Notes: generated from the sequence alone by a model not told the origin. DNA of 64,000 nucleotides from Firmicutes bacterium UBA5559 (GCA_002425705.1 DIMT01000034.1:26429-90428), one strand, 5' to 3'. Shown: positions 17,353-26,569, numbered from the stretch's first letter. Translations and numbers: made by a program.

Positions 17353-18558
17353 ATGACTACCAACTTTGATGAAATCATCGATCGACGCAATACCAATGCT
17401 CTCAATACGGATGGATTCCGTCAGTATATCTTTAAGGCAGACAAGACCATGGCGTTCCCCTATAAAGACGAAGAGTTTATAAGAATGTGGGTGGCGGACA
17501 TGGAATTTGCCACGCCCCAGGTCATCATCGATGCCATGAAGGAACGGCTGGATCGGCGGATCTTCGGATATACCATGATTTTTTCCGATGACTATTACAA
17601 GGCTTTTTCCGGATGGTGCCAGAAACGATACGGCTGGATTTTTCATAAGGACCATCTGGTGACCTCCAACGGCATCATCCCTGCTTTATACGAGTTGGTG
17701 GAGTATATCACCAAGCCAGATGAAAAGGTGCTTTTTCTGACCCCCTCCTATGCCTACTTCAAATATGCGGCAGATCATCACCATCGGGAATGGGTGGCTT
17801 CTGATCTGATCAATGAGGGGGGAACATACCGGATCGACTTTGAAGATCTGGAACAAAAAGCAGCCGATGAAAAGACTACGCTCCTGATTCTCTGCAATCC
17901 CCACAATCCCACGGGAAGAGTTTGGAGCTCGGAAGAACTTCGGAAGCTGGGGGAAATCTGCATCAAGCATAACACTTGGGTCGTCTCCGACGAGATCCAC
18001 TGTGATCTTCTCAGAATCGGTCAGAAGCACATTCCCCTGGCTAAGCTGTTCCCGGAATACGACCGGATCATCACTTGCATGGCCCCCAGCAAAACCTTCA
18101 ACCTGGCTGGGCTGATGTTTTCCAATATCGTCATACCGGACCATGAGCTGCGAAAGATATGGAAACATCGCCATTATGGCTTTGACAACCCCCTAAGCAT
18201 CGCGGCGGCCCAGGCGGCCTATGAAAAAGGGGAGCCTTGGCTGGAAGAGCTGCAAGTGTATCTGGATGAAAACTTTGCCTTTACCAAGACATATCTGTCG
18301 GAGCATTTGCCCAAGGCCCGATTCGAAATCTCCGAAGCCACGTATCTGGCCTGGGTAGACGTCAGTGCCTATTTTGATCAGGCAGAGGATCTGCCCCTCT
18401 TCTTTGCCAACAAGGCCGGGGTCCTTTTAGAAGGGGGCAACATGTTCGTCCAAAACTCGGACCGATTCATCCGGCTCAATCTGGCCTGCCCCAGATCCTT
18501 GCTGGAAGAGGGCCTTAAGCGGATAGGGGAAGCTGTTCCTTTGGAAAAGGAAGTATGA
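17353..18558 (+). CDS. MalY/PatB-type PLP enzyme (cystathionine beta-lyase family aminotransferase)
   Basis: A 401-residue fold-type I PLP enzyme. Visible motifs are WVADMEFATP near the N-terminus, CNPHNPTGRVW, VVSDEIHCDLL (Asp contacting the pyridine N) and the cofactor lysine in APSKTFNLAGL, all as in MalY/PatB proteins of about 390 residues. Likely reaction: carbon-sulfur beta-lysis of cystathionine or cysteine conjugates; transamination is possible. AGGAAAGGAAACC precedes the start. It is followed 26 bp later by a MerR regulator, with which it may be co-transcribed. Confidence 0.88.
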   Translation: MTTNFDEIIDRRNTNALNTDGFRQYIFKADKTMAFPYKDEEFIRMWVADMEFATPQVIIDAMKERLDRRIFGYTMIFSDDYYKAFSGWCQKRYGWIFHKDHLVTSNGIIPALYELVEYITKPDEKVLFLTPSYAYFKYAADHHHREWVASDLINEGGTYRIDFEDLEQKAADEKTTLLILCNPHNPTGRVWSSEELRKLGEICIKHNTWVVSDEIHCDLLRIGQKHIPLAKLFPEYDRIITCMAPSKTFNLAGLMFSNIVIPDHELRKIWKHRHYGFDNPLSIAAAQAAYEKGEPWLEELQVYLDENFAFTKTYLSEHLPKARFEISEATYLAWVDVSAYFDQAEDLPLFFANKAGVLLEGGNMFVQNSDRFIRLNLACPRSLLEEGLKRIGEAVPLEKEV

Positions 18559-18584
18559 AAAGAGATAAGATGGGAGGTTGAACT

Positions 18585-19436
18585 ATGGATTTGCAGCAGC
18601 TGACTATCGGCGAGATGGCACAATTAAACAACGTTACGACCGAGACTCTGCGTCACTATGATCGGCAAGGACTGCTCCATCCCTTTTATACAGACCGGGA
18701 AACGGGATATCGCTATTATCATATCAATCAATGCGCCAGACTGGATATGATTCAGTTTCTCCAATCCCACAACATCCCTCTTCGAGAAGTTCGCCGTTAC
18801 TTAGAACTGACAAATACAGAAGCAATCTGTGAGCTGCTCAACAATCAAGTTTCTTCCATAGACGATTCGATTCGGCGCCTCACCCAAAGTCGATTTTCAA
18901 TCGGAAGGATGCTGGCTAACCACGAACGATGCAAACACATGCCCCAGGATGGAACGATTTTTTTTGAGTACATAAAGGCTAGAAAGATTTTTAAGCATCA
19001 GACTGATCAAAACCTTTTCGAACAGGATATTACCGGATATGAGATGATTCTCCGTCAATTGAAGCAGTCGATGATCAAGAACAGGCTGCCCATGTCCTAC
19101 TTCTTTAATGCGGGATCCTTGATCAGACAGGATTGCCTGAAGCGAAATGTTCTCTATTCGGATGAAGTCTTCTTTTTTGTGGAGGATAGTTATACGGGAC
19201 CCGGAGAGCATGAAGTATTGCCGGAAGCCCTATATGTATGCTGTTGCAGCAATGATTTTTCTGAGGAAACAGAGTGTGCCCGCCATCTTATAGAACATAT
19301 TGCCCAAACAGGCTATGAAATCAGTGGGGACTACGTCTGCGAGGTCATCGAAGAATTTCCCGGATTTGAAGCAGGGCCTCGAAAACTGTTCTATAAAATA
19401 CAAATACCGGTGAAAAAGTTCACAAGTAAGGCTTGA
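18585..19436 (+). CDS. MerR family transcriptional regulator
   Basis: A 283-residue regulator. The N-terminal winged HTH (LTIGEMAQLNNVTTETLRHY, then TGYRYYHINQCARLDMI) is typical MerR, followed by a dimerisation helix and a large C-terminal domain of about 160 residues. That domain resembles the effector-binding (GyrI/BltR-like) part of multidrug-type MerR proteins. GGGAGG is close to the ATG. Its stop codon overlaps the -35 box of a promoter with the 19-bp spacer typical of MerR targets, so the following dehydrogenase gene is the likely target. Confidence 0.9.
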   Translation: MDLQQLTIGEMAQLNNVTTETLRHYDRQGLLHPFYTDRETGYRYYHINQCARLDMIQFLQSHNIPLREVRRYLELTNTEAICELLNNQVSSIDDSIRRLTQSRFSIGRMLANHERCKHMPQDGTIFFEYIKARKIFKHQTDQNLFEQDITGYEMILRQLKQSMIKNRLPMSYFFNAGSLIRQDCLKRNVLYSDEVFFFVEDSYTGPGEHEVLPEALYVCCCSNDFSEETECARHLIEHIAQTGYEISGDYVCEVIEEFPGFEAGPRKLFYKIQIPVKKFTSKA

Positions 19437-19463
19437 CATTTGTGTAGCACAAAGGAATATGCT
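19433..19463 (+). promoter_or_regulatory. MerR-type promoter with 19-bp spacer and central dyad
   Basis: TTGACA (19433-19438) and TATGCT (19458-19463) are separated by exactly 19 bases. Inside the spacer is the perfect dyad TTTGTG-TAG-CACAAA (19439-19453). Over-long spacers with a central dyad are the hallmark of MerR-activated promoters. The -35 box overlaps the stop codon of the MerR gene itself. Confidence 0.82.
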
Positions 19464-19524
19464 GATTTCAGAAGGAAGGTCCATATTGGACCACCAGGCA
19501 GGAATCAGTATAGGAGGTCATGCC

Positions 19525-20598
19525 ATGAATAAAAAAATCCGGGCAGCCCAATTCGGCTGCGGTAAAATGAGTGTGTATCTGATGCGGTATATGTTGGAAA
19601 AAGGAGTGGATATCGTCGCCGCCTTTGACATGAATCCGATGGTGATCGGTAAAGACATTGGCGATATCATGGGCACAGAAAAAACCGGCATCGTCGTCAG
19701 CGACGGAGCCGATGCGGGGAAAATCCTGGAGGAACAGAAAGCGGATGTTTGTGTGGTCGCCACCATGAGCACCATCGCAGATATAAAAGACATCTTTGCC
19801 CTTTGCGCGGAAAAGGGGGTCAATGCCATCTCGACCTGTGAGGAATCCCTTTATCCCTGGAACTCCTCTCCGGCTATGACCGAAGAATTGGATCGTCTGG
19901 CGAAGAAAAACGGCATCACCTTATCCGGAAGCGGCTATCCCGACATGTTCTGGGGCGTCCTGATCGACACGCTTGCTGGATCCATGCAAAAAATCACCAA
20001 GATAACAGGAATCAGCAGCTACAACGTGGAAGACTACGGAATCGCCCTGGCTAAGGGCCACGGAGCCGGTTTGACCACGGAGGATTTTGAAAAGGAAATC
20101 GGCATGTACAACCGTTTAAGTTCGGAGGAGCAAAAGAAACTGGTGGAGAGCGGCGGTTACGTGCCAAGTTACATGTGGAATCAAAATGGCTGGCTATGCA
20201 GCCGGATGGAGCTGACGCCCCTAACTCAGGTACAGCAGTGCATTCCTACCACCCATCATGAAGATCTTCATTCAGCGACTTTGGGAATGACCATCAAAGC
20301 CGGTCAGCCAACCGGAATGCGAGCTATTGTGACAACAGAAACCAAAGAAGGAATCACTCTGGTTACAGAGTGCATCGGAAAGGTCTACGGTCCCGAGGAT
20401 TTTGACAGAAATGACTGGACGTTCCACGGGGAGCCGGAAACCACCATCAATGTCAATAGACCAGCAACGGTGGAACTGACCTGTGCCAACCTGATCAACC
20501 GAATCCCGGCCTTGATTCGAGCCGAACCGGGGTATATCACGACAGAGAAGATGCCAAATAACCGATACCCGGTCCAACCTCTTCATGAATATTTGTAG
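19525..20598 (+). CDS. NAD(P)-dependent oxidoreductase, 2,4-diaminopentanoate dehydrogenase-like
   Basis: A 357-residue protein. The ATG at 19525 follows AGGAGGT at 7 bases; an in-frame upstream start at 19459 would lie inside the promoter. The Rossmann N-terminus (IRAAQFGCGKMSVYLMRYML) and the DapB-like layout fit the dihydrodipicolinate-reductase-like family, which includes 2,4-diaminopentanoate dehydrogenase of ornithine fermentation. The Gly-rich loop is GCGKMS rather than the usual GxGxxG. No other ornithine-pathway genes are nearby, so the substrate is uncertain. A MerR-controlled promoter precedes it and a terminator follows. Confidence 0.72.
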   Translation: MNKKIRAAQFGCGKMSVYLMRYMLEKGVDIVAAFDMNPMVIGKDIGDIMGTEKTGIVVSDGADAGKILEEQKADVCVVATMSTIADIKDIFALCAEKGVNAISTCEESLYPWNSSPAMTEELDRLAKKNGITLSGSGYPDMFWGVLIDTLAGSMQKITKITGISSYNVEDYGIALAKGHGAGLTTEDFEKEIGMYNRLSSEEQKKLVESGGYVPSYMWNQNGWLCSRMELTPLTQVQQCIPTTHHEDLHSATLGMTIKAGQPTGMRAIVTTETKEGITLVTECIGKVYGPEDFDRNDWTFHGEPETTINVNRPATVELTCANLINRIPALIRAEPGYITTEKMPNNRYPVQPLHEYL

Positions 20599-20640
20599 GT
20601 GATAGATGAGCTGTGAAACAGCATGACACGAAATTGACCC

Positions 20641-20675
20641 AGCGCACCCAATGGATTCCGGGTATTGGGTGCGCT
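20641..20675 (+). terminator. Intrinsic terminator
   Basis: A 12-bp perfect stem AGCGCACCCAAT / ATTGGGTGCGCT with an 11-base loop, followed by CCGTTTT, lies 43 bp after the dehydrogenase gene. Confidence 0.8.
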
Positions 20676-20791
20676 CCGTTTTACCCTGTGGTTTAGTTTT
20701 TACTTGTGAATAGGCCTTAAACCTGTTATTATTGCAATAAAAACAATTAAAAACAAGGTCAATAACACTGAAATCATTGGGAGATCTGCTT

Positions 20792-23506
20792 ATGAAAAAG
20801 CACCGGCACATTTATTTAATAGTAGTCCTATGCCTTCTGTGGAACACGTCGGTTTCTTTTGCCCATCCGGAAAACCCCGATCCAAATACCACCTTTCAGA
20901 ACAATAAGTCCGTCATGCTGATCATCGACTCAAAAACAGGCGCCATCGTTAATGCGAATCAGGCGGCTGCTGAATTCTATGGCTATTCTATGGCGGAACT
21001 GCTTCAGATGACGATTCTACAAATCAATACGCTATCAGCAGAAGCAATCAACCTTGAAATGGAAAGAGCCATTCTGGAAAAAAGAAACTATTTCGAGTTT
21101 GAGCATATACGAAAGGATGGCGAGATCCGCTTTGTGGAGGTCTATTCCTCTCCAGTCAATAATGTGGAAGGAAATCCCCTTCTCTTTTCCATTGTTCATG
21201 ACATAACCGATAAAAAAATGGCTGAGCAGGAAGCTGATCAAAATAGGATGCTGGCGTTCTATTTATTGGGTTTGCTTGTTGCAATACTATTGCTTGCTGT
21301 TTATGTTGTCAATCGAATCAAAAAGAAGGAAAGAAACAGCAAGAACCGGTATCGAGCCCTTTTTGAGAACATGCATGAAGGATTTGCCTTGCATGAAATC
21401 ATCCTGGACGACCGGGGATCTCCGATAAATTATCGTTTTCTTGATGCCAATGTCGCGTTTGAACGGATTACGGGGCTCCAGGTAGACTCGATTATTGGAC
21501 GAACCGTTTTAGATGTCCTGCCCCAAACGGAGAAGAGCTGGATTGAAACTTATGGAAGCGTTGCCCTTCATGGGCAGAATTTGACTTTTTCCAATTATTC
21601 GGCGGAGCTGGATAAATATTTCACCGTCAACGTGTACTGCCCGGCACCAAATCAGTTTGCTACCGTTTTTACGGATATTACTTTTGAAAAGGATGCACAG
21701 GAAAAAATTGAAAAGGAACGGAAAATGCTGGAAAGCATTCTGGAGGATGCCTTGTCCGGTTATTGGGATTGGAATCTGGTGACGAACCAGGAATATTTGA
21801 GCCCATCCTTCAAAGGCATGTTCGGTTATTCCGACGAAGAACTGGAAAATTCTCCGGAATCCTGGCAGAAATTGATCTACCAGGAGGATCTTCCTTCTGT
21901 TTTAGACCAATTCGACAGTCACGTAGAAAGCAGGGGTGCCGTTCCCTTTTATAACGAAGTCCGGTATCATCACAAAAATGGTAGAACCGTCTGGGTCATT
22001 TGTTCTGGCCGGGTTGTTGAGTGGGATGGGACAAAGCCCCTCCGTATGGTGGGCTGCCATATCAATATTACCGGAATCAAAGAACTGGAATCCCTGCTGA
22101 GGGAGGAACGATCCCTGTTTAAGACAACCCTTCATTCTATCGGGGATGGGGTCATATCCACTGACGTGAACGGCACCGTGGACATCATGAACGGAGTGGC
22201 AGAAAATCTGACAGGATGGTCCGAGGCGGAAGCGAAGGGAAGACCCTTTGAAGAAGTCTTTAACATCATCAATGAATTTACCAGGAGACCTGCTGAAAAC
22301 CCAGTAGAAAAGGCGCTGAAGGAAGATAAAATCATTGAATTGGAAAACCATACTCTCCTCATCCAAAAGAGTGGAAATGAAATTCCGATTGAGGACAGTG
22401 CGGCGCCGATCCGGGACGAAAAAGCCCGAAGCAAAGGGGTCGTCGTCGTATTCCGGGATTGTACCGAGAAGAAAGAGAAGCAGGAAAAAATTGAGTTCCT
22501 CAGCTACCACGATCAGTTGACAGGCCTCTATAACCGGCACTTTTTCGAAGCAGAATTGAAGCGGCTGGATACGGACAGGAACCTTCCGTTTACGATTGCC
22601 ATGATTGATGTGAATGGTCTGAAACTGACCAATGACGCCTTTGGTCATGAAGCGGGGGACCAACTGCTCCAACGGGTGGCCCAGGTTTTAAAACTGGAAT
22701 GCCGGAGCGATGATATCATATCGAGAGTAGGCGGAGATGAATTTGTAGTCCTGCTCCCTAAAACCAGCCACCGGGAAGCCGAGCTGATCATGAAACGAAT
22801 TTACCAGTCTGTAGATCAGCAGCATATTGACAACGTAGTCGTTTCCGTTTCCATCGGCTGGGATACGAAAGAGATGCCGGAACAGGATATTAAAGAAGTC
22901 TTCTCAAAAGCGGAAGATTTTATGTACCGGAAAAAAATTACAGAAAGCCAGAGTATGAGAAATCATACCATCAAGGTAATTATGCAGACCCTCCATGAAA
23001 GCAATTCCCGGGAAAAAATCCATTCCGAGAGAGTGAGTAAGCTTAGCCGGAAAATTGGAGAAGCCATGGAACTGGATGGTGAGGTTCTGAAGGAACTTGA
23101 AATATCCGGATTGATGCATGATATTGGCAAAATCGCCATTAATAATTCAATTCTGGACAAACCCGGCAAACTTACCAAGGACGAATATGATGAAATCAAG
23201 AAGCATCCGGAGGTCAGTTATCACATTTTAAAGTCAGCGGATGTGTACACCAGACTGGCGGAACACGTTCTTTCCCATCATGAAAAGTGGGATGGCACCG
23301 GTTATCCCAGAGGATTGGCCGGCAGTGAAATCCCTCTGGCAGCGCGTATCATTTCGGTGGCAGATGCCTATGAAGCCATGACGGCTGCTCGTCCATACCG
23401 GGAAGTTTTCACCCCGGAACAAGCTCTTGAGGAATTGAAACAGTGTGCCGGCACTCAATTCGATCCGGAAATCGTCCGTGTCTTAGAGGGAATCCCTTTC
23501 GAATAG
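20792..23506 (+). CDS. Membrane-bound PAS-GGDEF-HD-GYP sensor protein
   Basis: A 904-residue protein. The ATG at 20792 has GGGAG upstream. The order is signal peptide (ends near FAHPEN), PAS domain (about 35-145), membrane helix (LAFYLLGLLVAILLLAVYVV), three further PAS-like domains (about 180-570), GGDEF (RVGGDEFVVLLP, intact active-site motif) and a C-terminal HD-GYP (LMHDIGKI, then HHEKWDGTGYP). Family knowledge: GGDEF makes and HD-GYP hydrolyses cyclic di-GMP, so the net activity may be switched by the sensors. The first PAS may lie outside the membrane. It stands alone. Confidence 0.92.
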   Translation: MKKHRHIYLIVVLCLLWNTSVSFAHPENPDPNTTFQNNKSVMLIIDSKTGAIVNANQAAAEFYGYSMAELLQMTILQINTLSAEAINLEMERAILEKRNYFEFEHIRKDGEIRFVEVYSSPVNNVEGNPLLFSIVHDITDKKMAEQEADQNRMLAFYLLGLLVAILLLAVYVVNRIKKKERNSKNRYRALFENMHEGFALHEIILDDRGSPINYRFLDANVAFERITGLQVDSIIGRTVLDVLPQTEKSWIETYGSVALHGQNLTFSNYSAELDKYFTVNVYCPAPNQFATVFTDITFEKDAQEKIEKERKMLESILEDALSGYWDWNLVTNQEYLSPSFKGMFGYSDEELENSPESWQKLIYQEDLPSVLDQFDSHVESRGAVPFYNEVRYHHKNGRTVWVICSGRVVEWDGTKPLRMVGCHINITGIKELESLLREERSLFKTTLHSIGDGVISTDVNGTVDIMNGVAENLTGWSEAEAKGRPFEEVFNIINEFTRRPAENPVEKALKEDKIIELENHTLLIQKSGNEIPIEDSAAPIRDEKARSKGVVVVFRDCTEKKEKQEKIEFLSYHDQLTGLYNRHFFEAELKRLDTDRNLPFTIAMIDVNGLKLTNDAFGHEAGDQLLQRVAQVLKLECRSDDIISRVGGDEFVVLLPKTSHREAELIMKRIYQSVDQQHIDNVVVSVSIGWDTKEMPEQDIKEVFSKAEDFMYRKKITESQSMRNHTIKVIMQTLHESNSREKIHSERVSKLSRKIGEAMELDGEVLKELEISGLMHDIGKIAINNSILDKPGKLTKDEYDEIKKHPEVSYHILKSADVYTRLAEHVLSHHEKWDGTGYPRGLAGSEIPLAARIISVADAYEAMTAARPYREVFTPEQALEELKQCAGTQFDPEIVRVLEGIPFE

Positions 23507-23530
23507 GATTCAGATGAATTTAAGAAGCGT

Positions 23531-23589
23531 TTGACACAATCCGCAAGAAGTGACATAATAGACCATGTGGTATAGACCATGTGGTCTAT
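23531..23589 (+). promoter_or_regulatory. Promoter with two tandem palindromic operators
   Basis: TTGACA (23531-23536), a 17-base spacer and CATAAT (23554-23559) form a strong promoter. It overlaps two copies of an operator: the perfect dyad ATAGACCA-TG-TGGTCTAT (23572-23589) and an imperfect copy just upstream (about 23557-23573). The location over the -10 and start point implies repression, most simply by the TetR regulator encoded second in the operon. Confidence 0.8.
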
Positions 23590-23612
23590 TGGTGTTTTTG
23601 GAGGATAAAAGG

Positions 23613-24512
23613 ATGAAAAAGTGGGTCGATCGGGCAGGTATTGCCCTTGGAGCACTGACAACAAAAAAATATCGGTACTTCTCTGATAACATAGACAGCC
23701 CCAGAGTATCAGAGATTATGGAATCCCTGGATATGCAGCTGCCAGAAATAACGGGAGAAGGCTATTACCCCTTTCGGATAAACTGGAAAGAAAAAAAGTT
23801 AGAGGGTGCTTTCTTCGTAGAACAATGGCTTTCCGACAATCATCCGGTGATCCTGTACCATCACGGGGCAGCAGAGGGCTCCTATGATTTCAGCTTTAAG
23901 CGGATTTTGGCTTCTCGGAAAAAGGAAATACAAGGAAACCTGATCGCCATTCAGGCCCCGTTTAATCAGAGCAATAAAGAGTTTTTGGCAAGCATTGGAG
24001 ATCTTTCCAATTATACTGGGATGCTGGCAGCCTCCGTGATGATCATGGATGGGCTGATTGAGCAGCTTCGCAAGCGTGGATGTCCTAAAATTCTGGTAAC
24101 GGGTCTAAGCCTGGGCGGTTTTGTGACGAACCTGCATTTTGCTTATCGGAATACAGCAGATGAATACCGGCCGATCTTTGCCGGTGGGAAGATGTCCGAT
24201 GCATTTTTGTATTCTGCATACTCCCGAATCACTTCTCCTTATGCAAAGAATCATGGGAAGGAGTTGGAAGCTACATTGGATTTTGAGGAAGAGATGGCCA
24301 GAAAAGATCAACACAAATTGTATCCCATGCTTGGAGAGCAGGATCAAATCGTTAGGCTTGAGGTTCAGAAAAACAGTTACCCATCGGCAGAAATTCGGGT
24401 TGTGCCTTATGGCCACGCAACTGGATCTATTCGGTTTGGCATGCTGCGAGAGTATATTTTTGAAGGATTGAAGAAGACGAGAGATTTAAAGGAGGGGGAG
24501 GGGATCCGATGA
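23613..24512 (+). CDS. Alpha/beta hydrolase
   Basis: A 299-residue protein starting MKKWVDRAGIALGAL; TTGGAGG precedes the ATG at 23613. It has the alpha/beta-hydrolase nucleophile elbow GLSLGG, an oxyanion region HHGAAEGS, and a late GHATGS histidine. No signal peptide or membrane helix is seen, so it is probably cytoplasmic. The substrate is unknown; family members include esterases and acyl hydrolases. The stop overlaps the ATG of the TetR gene by 4 bp, so both are translated from one message under the operator-bearing promoter. Confidence 0.82.
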   Translation: MKKWVDRAGIALGALTTKKYRYFSDNIDSPRVSEIMESLDMQLPEITGEGYYPFRINWKEKKLEGAFFVEQWLSDNHPVILYHHGAAEGSYDFSFKRILASRKKEIQGNLIAIQAPFNQSNKEFLASIGDLSNYTGMLAASVMIMDGLIEQLRKRGCPKILVTGLSLGGFVTNLHFAYRNTADEYRPIFAGGKMSDAFLYSAYSRITSPYAKNHGKELEATLDFEEEMARKDQHKLYPMLGEQDQIVRLEVQKNSYPSAEIRVVPYGHATGSIRFGMLREYIFEGLKKTRDLKEGEGIR

Positions 24513-25120
24513 AAAAACAAGCAATGTTGGATGCAGCAATGGATGAATTCTCCCGATATGACTTTGATCAGGCCTCTGTCAATCGGATTATCGAGGTTTC
24601 TGGAACAAGCAAAGGCACCTTCTATCACTATTTTCGGAGCAAGGAAGCATTGTATTTGGAATTGATTCGATTGGTGGCGGAAGAAAAGGTACGCTATTTG
24701 AAGGAGAACCGAATTTCGATACCGAACCAGGAGTCAGTATCTATCTGGAGCCTTCTGAAAAACCAGATGGAGCATTCCCTTTATTTTGGGCTGGAAAATC
24801 CCAAGATGGCAGCCTTTGCTGCTAAGGCTGCCAACGAACCCAATTCAAACATGAAGGAAAAGACGGAAGAAGTGATTGGGTATTCCGCTAAAGAATTTCT
24901 GATACGCCTGCTGGATGAAGAGATAGCTATGGGAAGGATTAGAGGGGATCTGCCTTTGACTTTTGTCCGGGATATCTTTTCCTATATGATGACCCATTTT
25001 AACGATTTTCTTCACCATAGCGACGTGCCTATCCAACTGGATCATCGGGATCAAATTTTAGCGTACATCTGCAATTACCTGGACTTTATGGAAAAGGGCC
25101 TGAATCCCAGATTGGATTGA
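24509..25120 (+). CDS. TetR family repressor
   Basis: A 203-residue TetR regulator with N-terminal HTH (AAMDEFSRYDFDQASVNRII, then SGTSKGTFYHYFRSKEAL) and an all-helical ligand domain. It overlaps the hydrolase gene by ATGA, the usual sign of translational coupling. The operon promoter carries two palindromes (23557-23589) that it probably binds, giving autoregulation together with the hydrolase. The ligand is unknown and may be a substrate of that hydrolase. Confidence 0.88.
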   Translation: MKKQAMLDAAMDEFSRYDFDQASVNRIIEVSGTSKGTFYHYFRSKEALYLELIRLVAEEKVRYLKENRISIPNQESVSIWSLLKNQMEHSLYFGLENPKMAAFAAKAANEPNSNMKEKTEEVIGYSAKEFLIRLLDEEIAMGRIRGDLPLTFVRDIFSYMMTHFNDFLHHSDVPIQLDHRDQILAYICNYLDFMEKGLNPRLD

Positions 25121-25133
25121 GCAGGGGCCCGGG

Positions 25134-25805
25134 TCAGGCCAACTTTCGGAAGTGGACCATCAGCAGGGCAACGAAAGCCACCCAGGGTATCAGGGAAAGC
25201 AAAGAAAAAATGATGCCGATGGTTCCTGCTGAAGATGGGATGATCATAAAAAATCCGGAGGCCAATCCCCACAGTCCTATTGATCCCTTGAATTGAGGGC
25301 TTTTCAGTAAAGAATAGGAGAAGAGGAGAAGGCATAGGGTGCTCAGCACATAATAGGTGTTGAAGGCTGTTCCGGTGTAGGCTGCCATAACCGCCTCCCC
25401 GGCGGCCAGATACAGGTGCTGGCTCTCGGCAGCAGCCTGGCTGAAATGATGGCTCAGGGTCATCATTTCAAAAGCCGGATTGGAAGGATAATAGCAAGCT
25501 ACTCCGATGAGGCCAAACAACAAAGCCAGAATACAGGTGGCCGGCCTTTCCCGGAACAGAAGGCTGAAGAGGGCCACATAGATCACTGCTACAATGATGT
25601 TGTTAAAGAGATAGAGAAAGTCCAGGCTCACCAAGCCTAAAAAAGGATTTCGACTGAAAAGCTGAAAAAAACCGGCTACTGAATCCGGTGGGGGAGCCAG
25701 CACGTAGATCAGTATCTGAAGAGGAATGATGAACAGCATCAGGAGGGACAAAATCCAGGCTACCCGATATAGGGGCTGCAGGTTTATGGTGGGGAGGTGA
25801 TTCAT
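25134..25805 (-). CDS. Membrane protein, DUF4386-like
   Basis: A 223-residue protein with about six membrane helices, for example VAWILSLLMLFIIPLQILIY, IIVAVIYVALFSLLF and IIFSLLSLIPWVAFVALLMV. There are no transporter or enzyme motifs. It resembles the DUF4386 group of integral membrane proteins; this match is by pattern only. It is the second gene of a two-gene minus-strand operon, 24 bp after a TetR regulator that probably controls it. Confidence 0.72.
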   Translation of the reverse strand: MNHLPTINLQPLYRVAWILSLLMLFIIPLQILIYVLAPPPDSVAGFFQLFSRNPFLGLVSLDFLYLFNNIIVAVIYVALFSLLFRERPATCILALLFGLIGVACYYPSNPAFEMMTLSHHFSQAAAESQHLYLAAGEAVMAAYTGTAFNTYYVLSTLCLLLFSYSLLKSPQFKGSIGLWGLASGFFMIIPSSAGTIGIIFSLLSLIPWVAFVALLMVHFRKLA

Positions 25806-25829
25806 GTTGTTATCCTTTCCGGGAGAGGA

Positions 25830-26405
25830 TCAGTCCCTTTTTAGAATTTGGTTTATAATTTGGTGCAGCTCTTCCCGCCAGTCTCCATTCAATGGTTCAC
25901 CAGATGAAATATGGAGCAGGATAAAGCCCTGAAGGGCATAGATGATTGTTTTGGTTACTGGCTCTATTTCGTTGGGATGAAGGATCCCTTCCTGGAGCAA
26001 ACCGGCAAAGGCGTCCTGCCAGATGCTGCGGAACCGTTCTTCCAGCCTTTGCTGGCTTTCATCTCCTTCTGGCGGAACGAAGGGATAAAAATAGAAGAAC
26101 CGGAAGAGGTTGGGATGCCGGAAAAAATAATCGGCGTAAACACAAAGGGATTGGGAAAACTCCTCATTAGGGACAGTTTCAGAATCAACGGATAATTCCC
26201 CAATCATATCCTCGATTATATCCAGCCGCAAAGCCCAGAGGAAAGCGGGAAGATCCCTGAAATAGTAGTAGAGATTGGTGTAGGAATAGCCGGTGACCTG
26301 GGCCAGATATCGGACCGTGAGGGCGTCGTGGCCCTTTTCCCGAATGATATCTTTGGCGGCTTCCATGATTTCCCGGCGGGTGCGGTCTTTTTTAGTAGGT
26401 TTCAT
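25830..26405 (-). CDS. TetR family transcriptional regulator
   Basis: A 191-residue regulator: N-terminal HTH (TRREIMEAAKDIIREKGHDA, then YLAQVTGYSYTNLYYYFRD) and a helical C-terminal domain with an aromatic FRFFYFYPF stretch that could line a ligand pocket. It heads the operon with the membrane protein at 25134. Its promoter overlaps two TTTAAC-N3-GTTAAA palindromes, so autorepression is likely. Confidence 0.87.
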   Translation of the reverse strand: MKPTKKDRTRREIMEAAKDIIREKGHDALTVRYLAQVTGYSYTNLYYYFRDLPAFLWALRLDIIEDMIGELSVDSETVPNEEFSQSLCVYADYFFRHPNLFRFFYFYPFVPPEGDESQQRLEERFRSIWQDAFAGLLQEGILHPNEIEPVTKTIIYALQGFILLHISSGEPLNGDWREELHQIINQILKRD

Positions 26406-26428
26406 GCTGGGCTCCTGTCCTTTAGACG

Positions 26429-26489
26429 TTTAACAATGTTAAATAAATTTAACTACGTTAAAAATACTACCCCGTGAATAAAATGTCAA
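26429..26489 (-). promoter_or_regulatory. Promoter with two TTTAAC-N3-GTTAAA operators
   Basis: On the minus strand TTGACA (26489-26484) and TATTTT (26466-26461) are separated by 17 bases. Two perfect palindromes, 26448-26462 and 26429-26443, both with TTTAAC and GTTAAA arms, cover the -10 and the start region, with centres 19 bp apart. This fits autorepression by the TetR protein just downstream. Confidence 0.8.
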
Positions 26490-26569
26490 GGGGTTTTCTG
26501 CTATAATGGAATAAAATATTTAATAGTTAAAAATCAAGAGGGATACTCGAGCCTAGGGGGGCGAAATTC

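Noticed and set aside
21902..22672. 256-codon minus-strand frame inside the GGDEF/HD-GYP gene
   Set aside because: It is antisense to intact PAS and GGDEF domains and has no family resemblance.
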